DNA from: Diplosphaera chodatii
Lineage: Eukaryota > Chlorophyta > Trebouxiophyceae > Prasiolales > Stichococcaceae
Assembly: GCA_032358165.1 (NCBI GenBank)
Contig: JAALGY010000051.1
Span: forward strand, 1-64,000
Length of the DNA stretch: 64,000 nt
Direction of reading: 5' to 3'
The notes under the pieces are model-generated. The model did no database searches and was not told where the DNA came from. It saw only the letters and a program-made list of their open reading frames with translations. Shown piece after piece: positions 10,624 through 20,627 of this stretch. Position 1 is the first letter of the stretch; each line of letters opens with the position of its first letter. The position numbers and the translations under genes were made by a program.

Positions 10624-13600
10624 CTACAGGACCGCCTGCGCCCACTGCCGCTGTTGCTGCTGCTGCTGAGTTCGCGGCCGCTGTTGTGGCGACTGCCGCT
10701 CCGGCGCCGTGGCGGGGTGTGCAGGTTGTGCATAGCCCAGCGTCTGCACGGGCGCTTGCAGTTGCGCGGCCGGGGCCTGCTGCAGCGACTGTGTAGACGG
10801 CGGCGGCGGCGTGGCGCAATGCGCGGCCAGGTCCTTGTTGAGGCTCTTGATCTTCGCCTCCACCCGGTTGAGGCGTTCGGCCTGCAGATCAGGCGATGAC
10901 GTGGGTGTTGGTGATGCACATGTTTGGTCTGCCTGCCGCCCTTCATCAGGCGTGCAGTGGCCGGGATGGTGCGTGTAACTCTGTAGAGACAGATCATAAC
11001 AAGTGCGCAGTCACCTGTTTGATGGCCGCCTGTCAGACCGCATCGCAGGGCCGCGGCGCCGTGCGGCTGCTGCCCGCTGGGCGGACGCCAGGCCTGGCCA
11101 ACCCAAAGCGTCGCCGGCTCGGGCCAGAGCCGCTGCCATCAGCGTCCAGCCTGGGACTGCCGGGCAGGTCTGGTCCCACCCCAGCATGGTCCAGGCAGCA
11201 GCTGCTGAAACGGGGCAGCTCCTCTCCGTCGCCGGCCCCCCGCCGCTGCGCCTTGCGCCACAGCACCAGCTGCCCGTTCTGGACAGTGATGTCCTGCACA
11301 TGGTGTACTCAGCGCTCAAGATAAGGGCAGCGCAACAGCGGCAGCCACCTGCATAGGTCACAGTGTGAGGGCTGTTCCCGGATCTGGCGTCAGGGCTGCA
11401 CACCTTGCGTGAGATGATGCCGTACGCCTGGTGCACGTGCGGGGTGACGAAGATCTGCACAGCAACAGACCAGATGTCATTGTTGCGCTCTGCTACATGT
11501 GCAACCCAGGTGACATGAGTCCTGCAAGTCATCGCCCCTGAACATGGCATCAGAGCAGCACCTCATGGGACCCCAGGTGGCGGAAGATGTGATACGCCTG
11601 CAGCGCTGAAGCGTGCCGCGGCAGCACGATGGGCGCCACATGCGCAAATGGTCTGCACGACAGCGATGTGTCAGCGGCAGTGTTGAACTTGGCGCGAAGC
11701 AGCCATGTGAGCCATGCAGTCAGCTACAGACTTGCATGTATCAGCACCTGAGATCCAGCTCGATCGAGTAGTCGCCCTTTGGTACAGCGCTGCAACACGA
11801 AACGACACCACCGCTCATGCCAGGGTTCTCTAATGGGCTCTGCATGTCTGACATGTCAAGTGAACAGGCATCAGAGCACATCCGCCAGCCGCACTTGAGT
11901 ATCGGGGTCTCGTCGGTGTATGCCGAAGACGCAAATGGCCGCACCTGTGAAACAGCAACATGCACCTGACCCCGAACACTGCCGCAGAGCCACGCCGTAC
12001 CCAAGCAGGCTCGTGGCAGGTAGCACGCCGGCTGCATCCATGTCAGCACATGCTCACCCGCGACATGATGCCGATCTGACGGTCCTCCGACCAGTGCGGC
12101 AGGACTGCGCTCCCAGACCGCAGGGCGCCAGCGAGGCTGTCGCCCGCACCTGCATCCTGCAAAAGGATTGAAACTGTATGGACAATCAGCATCAAACAGG
12201 AGGAGGCTTGCTGTCGGCCGTGCCGCCCGCCCCTCCAGTATTGGTGCTTGCTCACACCAATGCGCTTCAGCTGTGCATCATTGACCGCAGCTCCACCTGG
12301 CTGTTTTGTACAAGCCACTGCCCACCAAGCAGATCATCGGCTGCTGCTCCTGCATTTTTTGCAGAAGCCCTCCGAAATTGCAGGCACAGCCGCGGCCCAG
12401 CAGGCAGCAGGCACCCACCGTCTGGCTGGCCAGGAACGCGCTACGGCGGTCCAGCAGGGACAGCAGCGCCTTGCGGCTGATGACGCCGTGCATCTCGATG
12501 GAGTCGGGAGCGTCCTTGGGGGCGTCCCGCGGCGCCAGCGGGTACGACTGCAGCATGAGCATGCACAGCCTGACGGCCCTGATGGCCAGTTGCGCTGTCC
12601 AGGTTTCACTGCTGCGGACGAGCACACGACCAGATGCAGGGGAGGCATGCACTGGCGTTGTGCAACAGCTCGAGGCGACTGCAACACTTGCCATTACCCT
12701 GCCCTGTGCCAACTGCGCCAGGTACCTGGTGGGGCGACTGTTGCAGGCACTCGATGATGTCCCTGACCTGCGCAACTGGCGGCAGCGTCACCAGTCCAGT
12801 CGCCATGATGTCCTGCACCTGCAGCCTGCGCGGCACAACCAACGGCAGTGGGGTGGTGCATTACGAAGTGCGCAGTAGCATGTGCTGGACACCAGGCAGC
12901 CGGCCGTCGATTTCGCTGCTGCACAATGCGCTGCTTGTGGTGCTTGCCTGTCTGCGACGACTGCCGTGTCAACGTCTGTCGTGGGATCTGACAGCATGGG
13001 CCTGTTGTCATCCTGATTGTACGTGTCATAGATGCCTGCAACAAGGACAAACCCTAAAGCCTGCCTGACTACACATGACCAAACCCCAGGATGCTCAGGC
13101 GCTGCTCCTGCTACTATACTGTTGGTGACTGCTCACCCATGCCAAAGAGGTTGCCGACGAACGTGGCAATGGCGCACGCAAATGCGATGACTGGGACAAG
13201 CGTCATTGAGCCGCTCAGCTCAGCTATTAGCACCACCGCCACGACCCTGGCAGTGACCAGGACAGCTGGCATGAACACAGGAGCACATGAGCATCGCATG
13301 CGGATGTGATATGGCAAACTGTCAGCACCATCGCCACGACCCTGGCAGTGACCAGAACAGCTGGCAAGGACACAGCGCACCTGTAGCGCACAAAGCCTGA
13401 CAACATTGCAGCACCGCCAATCACTGCATAGGTGGGCAGCGCGATCTGGATGTTCGGGTTCAGGCCTGTTGCAAGATGTCGCACCTGCAGCATATAAACG
13501 GACATGCCATGCACTCGGCTCAGACGTCAATCGCCATGACACAGAAGTGTGTGAACAATGCAGCACTCGATGCAGCACTGCTGATGGCAATGCGCGCTGC

Positions 13601-16600
13601 AAAGCTGATGTGGTGGGTCTGCCGTGCACCAGGTGCCCAGTCAGCTGGCCGAAGGCCGCCCCGATTGTGATGGACGGTGTGAAGGCACCAAACGCCTGCG
13701 CACCGAAGAAGCCCGTCTAACATGTGCTGTCTGTTTGTCCAGGTAGTCCCGCAGGGCAAAAAGTCAACATGGTGTACATTTACGGCGCATACCATCAACA
13801 GGTACTCACAATGGCAGCGCCGTAGGTCCATGTGACCAGCACGTACTGGATGAGCATGAACATGCCGAGCGCCTGGTTGTTCAGGTAGTGCCCCGCGACA
13901 CCGGCCGGCAGTTCGGCGCCGGAGTCTGCCTCCGTCAGGCCGATCAGGATCCGGGTCAGCGCCTGCGTTCTAAAGCGCTGTGCTTTGCTCGGCTCCTCCC
14001 TTCTGGACACCATGGCGACAGCACGGGCCGCGGCGGCACGCACAGCAAACAATTACAGACAGCTGCTGACGCAGCTGACACCGCATCTGACACACCTGGA
14101 CGGGGTTCCAAAAGATCGTGCCCCACACGTTGTACTGGCCCTCTGGGCACCACAGCTGTGGGTATGTGTCTGCAGGACGGTGCGGGATCCGTCTTACAAT
14201 GCTGGAATGTGCACACAGCAATTATAAGGCAGCGTCTGAGCCAGCAGGGCCAACAAGAGGTCCCAGCAATCCAGGCCAGCAGCACGGTGCGACCCGCTCA
14301 GCCCACCTGTGACGCGCGACGCCAGCTGCAGCAGGGAGTTGGGGATGTACTGGCTCTGCAGCGCGGGCACCAGCCGCTGCGGGGGCGCCGCGCCGCAGGG
14401 CGACGCCCAGCAGATGCCGAACCACACGGTGCCCGTGACCACAGCAATCAGCAGCACCTGTGCACACGACCTGAGCAACCATCCCATCTGTGCAACGTGC
14501 TCAGCCAAGCTGCTGGCAGCCGCTGGCACCCGCAGCATGTCAACAAACCCAGCACGTCCTCCAAGTTCCGCATTCAGGCAGCCATGTGCGCCTCTCAAGC
14601 CTGCCGCTCGAAACATCTGCCACGCTGGCGCACGCTGCTGCGGCCGCACCTCTGCGCTGCGCCACCACTGCTTGCGCGTGTCCCAGGGCATCAGGCGCCG
14701 CCGCAGCCGCCGCAGCCGGATGTTCAGCGCCACGAACAGCGCGCCAGCCATGCCGCTGATGACTGCCATTGCCGCAAAGACCGGCAGCTCCCAGATGTAC
14801 ATGTAGAACGACCGGCCTATGATGTTGGTCCTGCGCAGCACACGCAGCAGATGAGGACATCACGTCAGAATGATGCGCCGATGCTGTGCACAGCACCTGC
14901 CAACACAGCGCGTTCTATAATGACCAGGATGTGTGCATGCTGTGTTTGAAGCATTTCCTTGGGCACCCTGGGATGGATTGCCATGCCGGCAGCAATGACT
15001 CCAACGTGCCTAGCAGCATAAAGCAGATCGAACATGCGGTACTCCCAGAAGCTGCCCGGCTGCTTGTACAGCATCACCGCCGCCATCAGCGTCAGCATCG
15101 CGGCGCAGCTGCAGGAAAGCAGGGGACGGGCAATCAATACCACAGTGGCAAGCTGCAGGTACCGGGTATATTGGATACACAGCAGCCCGCATCGTGCATC
15201 TGCTTCTGAGGTCAGAGCTCACAGTGCGTACAGACATGTAAAATCAAGTCACGTGGCAGGAGCGCCATCAGCAGCAGCACAAACAGCCACAAGAAGATCG
15301 AGCAGTAGAGTGCTGTCAGGCAGCGCCGGCGTCGCAGCCACGTCTACCTGCACTTGGGTGTGCACATGTTCCAGCACCAACCTGCTCACGAGCGCCACGA
15401 ACAGGCGGCTGGGCGCAAAGGCGAGGCCGCCCTCCTCCGCCGGGAACAGCGTGCCGGCGACGGGCGTGATGAAGGCCATCGTGAAGCCCGCCGAGGCACC
15501 CTCGCTCACGAACTCACGGTGGCTCTGCAGTGGGCAGGCAGTCCGTCACTCTCAGCTATCCCTAGTGCACATCTTATGTCCATGCCCTGGCGTCAGCTGA
15601 CGTCCTGCGTCTATCCGCACTCACTGGCTGCAGGCTGTCCAAAACAATTTGCAGTGCAGCTGCCTACTCCCTCTAAAAACGCATCAGCAGCAGCTCACCT
15701 GTTCGTTGTCGTATAGCGCTGAGAAGCGCACAAGCGCCCGGCACCGCCGCAGGCGCTCCCCGACCCAGGGCATCTTCAGCGGCTGGCTGAGCTGCCCTGC
15801 GATGGCTGCCGCCGCATGCACCAGCGGCGCCTCACCTGCAGGCAGCCTGACACCGTGTGACATCTAGATGCTGCCGCACAGTTGCACCGCATCACTGCCA
15901 TGGATGGCAACGAGGCGACACTCTGCACAGGACGCGGTGCTCACCTACGCCGATGAGATTGGCCCCGTTGACAAACACGCCAGACACTGTCTGCGCCAGG
16001 GCGGGGTTGAAGCCCAGCATGCCCTTCGTGTAGATGCCGTTGAAGTGCGCCTACAGATGCATGATCGGGCACTAATGCTGTCTGTGCTGCCTGAAACCAG
16101 GATTGTACACATTATGATTTGCAGGCTGGTACTGCAACTGGGTTCAGCCCAAGCAGCGGTAGCTCCAGCGTAGACAGCAACAGCAGCAGCGCCAGCAGCA
16201 GCGGCAACAGTGACAGCATCAGCATGAGCACCAGCAGCAGAGCAGACCTTCAGCTCGGAGATGCCACCGCCGTCAGCCAGGCCGCCCTCCGCGATGCAGG
16301 TGACGGGCACCGTGGCCAGCGTCGCGTACACCAGCGTGAAAGCCATGTAGGCGCCGTACGCCGGGCCAAAGCTGCCTGCAGCACGGCAGAAGCTAAATGC
16401 ACGCCTGGTGAACATGGCTGCTGCAGATCACACGCAGCTGTAGGCTGGCTCAGGATTGAGATCCGGAGACTGAAGTGCGCAAGGCTGCACCCACCGCGGT
16501 GGTTGCGGATCACCCGCTCTGTTGTGTGGTACATTGCCAGCCACAGCCCGCGGATGGTCTGCGCACATGTGCTAGGTACAGAATGTGGGGACACGCTCAG

Positions 16601-17316
16601 CCACAGCACCTGTGTGAGAATGCTCCAGATACCAGAACTGCAAGACTTGAGTTGACAACCACTCGCCCAGTTGAAGAAAAAGGCGACGATCCCAATGGCG
16701 ACGCCAGTAGCCAGCACGATGAGCCAGCGCGCGATGAGCGCCTGCATGTACATGCGCCGTGACTGCCGGCTGCGGATCGCCTGCAGCACGACAAGCGCCA
16801 GTTTCAGCAGCGCATGTCCGTAGGCGCCTTGCAAACATGCTGCAGTATCGGCATCTGAGGTCGGGAACCGTGACACATCGCTGTGATGCGCCTAATGGGT
16901 TTAGGCAGTGCAGTCTGCCACCAGCTGCGCCCAACAGCACCTGCGCCAGCGGGGAGTTGCGCAGCTCAAGGTCCATGGTTTCATATTTGGACATGCCACC
17001 AAGCGTCTCCCCAAGCTCATCGGCTTCCTGCATTGCCAGCATGCTGCCAAAGTGCCAAGCTTCCTGCATTGAGAGCGAACTTCGCCAACAGCCATGCAGC
17101 AGCAGTGTGCATCCAGGCCTAGCCTGACGGGCAGGAGTGACCCGTTGCTGCACGCACCTCTGCATTGGCTGGGCAGCCCAGGAGCATTGCCTCCTCCGCT
17201 CTGCTACTGCTGCGGCCGATTGAGGTGAGGTTCAGCATCCCGAGCAGCCTGCTACAGCAATCGGCTGCGATTGTTCGCCGTGATGCCGCCGCGGCTGCCA
17301 GGATCGCGGGGCACAT
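10624..17316 (-). CDS. CLC-family chloride channel / anion-proton exchanger
   Basis: Multi-exon gene for a polytopic CLC protein moving chloride or nitrate across an organelle or plasma membrane. In order: N-terminal exons (about 17316-17158, 17092-16937) with YETMDLELRNSP, like the acidic start of CLC-c/d/7 proteins; first membrane helix (about 16750-16670); filter region TCIAEG...GGGISELK (about 16370-16252); gating-glutamate segment GEAPLVH (15850-15815); PVAGTLFPAEEG (about 15490-15430); TALYCSIFLWLFVLLL (15310-15250); YIWELPVFAAM (about 14800); the conserved FGAFTPSITIG (about 13690-13640); YAVIGGAAMLSGFVR (about 13430-13390); ELSGSMTLVPVI (about 13220). CBS1 (VQDIMATGLVTLP) is at about 12820-12720 and CBS2 at about 11690-11417, ending GIISRK. 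The gating glutamate and the EE pair suggest an exchanger. Start ATG 17316 is inferred. The tail is uncertain: after GIISRK it may stop at 11033 or splice to a coiled-coil/Gln-rich exon from about 10892 ending at 10624. Confidence 0.85.
13221..13385. repeat. Direct duplication (96-bp spacing) of a splice-acceptor segment in the CLC gene
   Basis: Segments at about 13229-13278 and 13325-13374 are nearly identical over about 50 bp, both containing cgccacgaccctggcagtg. On the coding (minus) strand each reads a polypyrimidine-poor tract, ctgccag, then GGTCGTGGCG. The copy at 13229-13278 leads into the conserved exon (ELSGSM). The other lies upstream in the intron and could also be used as an acceptor. 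Confidence 0.8.
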
Positions 17317-18936
17317 GCGCTGCTGCACCCGCACAACAGTGAAGTTGGACAAGCCGTGTCACCACGCGTAAAACTTCAACTCCGTGTGGGAACTATGTGA
17401 TGCATGCATCTGTCTTGGTCGATATGATTCCCACAGGAGGCTTTTACAGCCGCGGGGCATGAACGCGGTGCAGGACGCGGGGCATCCTTGACGGTATGAC
17501 GGCAACAAGCCACACTCGACACCAAGCGTTGCCGTTCTAAACATCGCGACAGTGCCCTTTCAGCAGGATGGTTTCGCAGGTGCATCTTCATGACCTGTGC
17601 GATGCATGAAAGCTTTGCACCACGGAAATGTGCTCGCTGGCACACGACGAAGCACGGGTGCAGATGGTCATGCGAGATGCCAAAGCACCGAGATGAGGAA
17701 GAATGGAAATTAAGGACCTTCTTCAAGCTATCGAGATAGCCGGCACACGGTTTGGCAGGCGTGCACCGGGTCGCTGCGGAACCATTGTGTTGTTTGCTCG
17801 ATGCAAGCCAGCGCAGGTGCAGACCAAGCCAGATAGTCATCCTTGTACCATGGCGAAGCTGCGAGGAAGGTTGCAACAGGCCAGGGAGGCAGCGTTTTTT
17901 CCGGCATCAACTGCAACGGGGTTTCAGGCTTGCAAGGGTGTCAAAGCTTGAAGGATCCAGGGAACGGCGTATGCGGACAAGACTAAGCGCCCGCTACGCG
18001 CGGCGCAGCAGCCCGCGCTATCCCATAGAGACCAGGGGCCATCCTGGCCGCGAAGCACGCCTGAGAAAGATCACCTGTACGACTGCAGCCATGTCCTTCG
18101 TGAACACTCGCCAGGATACGGCTGTGGGGCAAGCAGTGGTATGGATCCGAGAGGCCTGGACTGCCATGCTTCAAGCCTGCGCAGCTGACCCAGCGTTAAG
18201 GTGCAGGCACTCGATGTAGCGTTGGTTCAGACACCGCTGGAGGTTGCTTGGTGCAGTTCTGCTCTCATCAACACAATGACCGGACGGAGGTGGCCGCCCG
18301 TTGTAACGGCATGCACACTGCCCACGCAGAGCAGATGCCAGATCCAATGGCAGAGTAGACCAGTGTTAACATGCTCTGACGAGCTGCTCCTGCCTGAGCT
18401 GTGCTGCACGCGGCCAGCGTCCAATGGCATCAGCAGCAGCGGTGGTGCAAACCATGGCTGCAGCGCCATGCTGCCTATTGGCTACTTGCCGGTCGCTAGC
18501 CGATGCCCTATGCTTCCCAGTTACGGCTCAAGACATCGGGAGTCCAGCTCGAACGTCATTGCGGGCGAACGTTGCAGTGATCTGAGACGGTTCTGCCGTC
18601 ACACAAAGCATGTGCTGGGGGTTGCACGAAGCCTCAACCTTGTGGGACCTGCAAGCGCATGTGACTGGCAACTGTGAGCACGCTGAACCGCAGGGTGCTC
18701 CCGATTGACAGTCGAAAGCATGTCAGAGCGTGTGCACCTCTTGGATCTGGTTACGCCCTCTGTACGTGCAGGCACACATTTCCACGTAACGCAACTCGGG
18801 GTCGACTTCTGACTTGCATGCTACCAAAGGACTCAGGCACCCTTCCTTGCTTGCTGGCACCCTGGCAGGCAGCCGGCGAGGCGTGCAGCAGCCAAGGGGC
18901 TGGTCCACCTGTTCATCCCTCGGCTCAGCGCCGCAG
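17317..18936. other. Intergenic, divergent CLC / CTR promoters
   Basis: About 1.6 kb between the inferred CLC start (minus) and the first supported CTR exon (plus). Small frames are present on both strands (for example a 166-codon minus frame at 17376-17876) without family motifs or conserved splice edges. It probably holds both promoters and an unresolved 5' exon of the CTR gene. Confidence 0.45.
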
Positions 18937-20184
18937 GCCTGTGCCATAAGTGGCCTGCTGCTGGTGGCGTACCTGCTGCTCACCTCTTCAAGCCCAACTT
19001 CAGGCGCTGCAAGCCATCAGCGCTCCCATCACCACCAGCAGCAGCACAGGGACAGTCACAGCAGCGCTGACGCAGCGCCGTCGCCTGCCGCCATGCACAT
19101 GATGATGCAGATGTACTTCGAGGTGCAGGACAATCCTTGCTGTCAGCGAACCTGTGTGCCACCTTCGGAGAGTTGTGCTTCTGTGCGTCCGCTGAAGTGT
19201 CTTTTTATGAGCGCGGCGCTTCCCAGATTGGCACGGCAGTGCGTGACCCTCCGCATCACGGACTGCAGGCCGGCACGCACGTCACCCTGTGGCTGCGCTC
19301 CTGGCACACGCACACCCGGGTGCAGTACGCGCTCAGCTTCCTGCTGCTGGCAGCGCTGGGGGTCGCCGTTGAGGCGCTGAGCGCGATGCGGGCAAAGTGT
19401 GTGCCCTGTGCTGGCTGTCGCTGACGAGACCTGCTGTGCAGCTGCACTGCCTGCACCAGCCAGCTTTTGTGACCCCCCGTGCCGGTGCCAGCTGCGCTGG
19501 GCTGCCTGCTGTGGTGACGCGGCCGCAAGGGGCAGTCTGGTGGCCGGGCCACGATGCCGGTGCACATGCCACGCTTCAGGCTGGGGCGGTCCACCGCCAG
19601 CGCCGGCGGCGCGGTCAGCGGCAATGCGGTGTGGGCGGACGATGCGGGGGTCGGCACAGCCGGCGCCACCGAGCCGCTCCTGGGCTTCCTCACTGCCAGG
19701 TGCCCTGCCCCCGCAGCATCAGGAACATGCCGTTGGGCTTGATGTAACAGACCTCTGCTGTGGTCGGGAACCCAGCTTGCATGAGGCACAACGAGCAGGT
19801 GGAGCAGCCCGCTGTGCACCGACCGTGCTGTGCTGCCTGGCAGGGCGTCCACACCTGTGCGGATGCGCGCGCTGCTGGCAGCACTGTACGCCGTCAACGT
19901 GGCAGTTGCATACCTGCTGATGCTGGTGCGTCCCAGCTGAAGGCTGGCTGACAGTTGCAGCCCTCCAGCCTCCCGCATTACTGACACTCCATGGATGTTC
20001 TTGCCCGCCCAGCTGCAGCGTTCAGGCCGAGTAACCGAGCTTCTGCACATCGCAGGCGGTGATGACGTACAATGTGGGCTTCTTCGTGGCGATCGTGGCC
20101 GGCTACGGCATTGGCCACTACTTGTGCGCGGACATGCGGTCCGGCAAGGCTGGCGGCGGCGATGCCTGCTGCCCCCAGCCCTGA
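18937..20184 (+). CDS. CTR-type high-affinity copper transporter
   Basis: Trimeric plasma- or organelle-membrane Cu(I) importer. Exons: about 18937-19122, 19269-19394, about 19571-19698, about 19844-19925, 20056-20184 (stop TGA 20182). The first exon encodes a hydrophobic leader, a His-rich stretch (HHHQQQHRDSH) and a Met motif (MHMMMQMYFE). TM1 is WLRSWHTHTRVQYALSFLLL. TM2 is LYAVNVAVAYLLML, completed across the last splice to give MLAVM, the family MxxxM copper ladder. TM3 contains GYGIG, the GxxxG packing motif. The protein ends GGGDACCPQP, a Cys-bearing tail as in other CTRs. The start is unresolved: ATG 19093 begins directly at MHMMMQ, but the in-frame leader upstream looks like a signal peptide whose Met would lie in an unseen 5' exon. 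Confidence 0.88.
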
Positions 20185-20627
20185 TGGCATGTTGCTCGGC
20201 ACAAGGGTGCCGGCTGTCGCCGTAGCTCCATTGCCCAAAACTGAGTAGGGTGCAGCGTTGCTGGGGCTTGTGGGTGTTGCAGCGCTGCGCACTGCATGTG
20301 TTTCAGCTGCTGTTGCGGCAAGGTTTGTTACACACTCCAGACGATTCAACAAATGATGAAAGCAAGGTCCAACAATGCTACAAATGTGACTGCACAATGC
20401 CAAAAGAGCATTGTCGGGGTTCCTGACCACACGGACAGCAATGCACTCAATGACGAAGCTGGTACCCGAAGCAGTTTCGAAGTGCTGCACTGATGTCCAA
20501 AGCGCACAAGCGTCCCCCTCCCAAAACCGTTTGGGACAACTGCAGGTGGCACCAACACTCCCAAATGACTGCTGCTAAAGGGCAATAGTTCACCCAAAAC
20601 CTGCAACTGGCGAGCACACCAGTGCCA
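20185..20627. other. Convergent spacer, 3' regions of CTR and GT14-A
   Basis: Between the CTR stop and the minus-strand glycosyltransferase stop. It contains a minus-strand TGTAA at 20332-20328. No gene seen. Confidence 0.5.
20328..20332 (-). terminator. Candidate polyadenylation signal TGTAA for GT14-A
   Basis: TGTAA is the usual poly(A) signal in chlorophyte algae. This one lies 296 nt past the stop of the upstream glycosyltransferase. A 5-mer occurs by chance often, so support is modest. Confidence 0.4.

Noticed and set aside
17376..17876. 166-codon minus frame between CLC and CTR
   Set aside because: No recognisable domain or membrane segment, no neighbouring exon; treated as intergenic.
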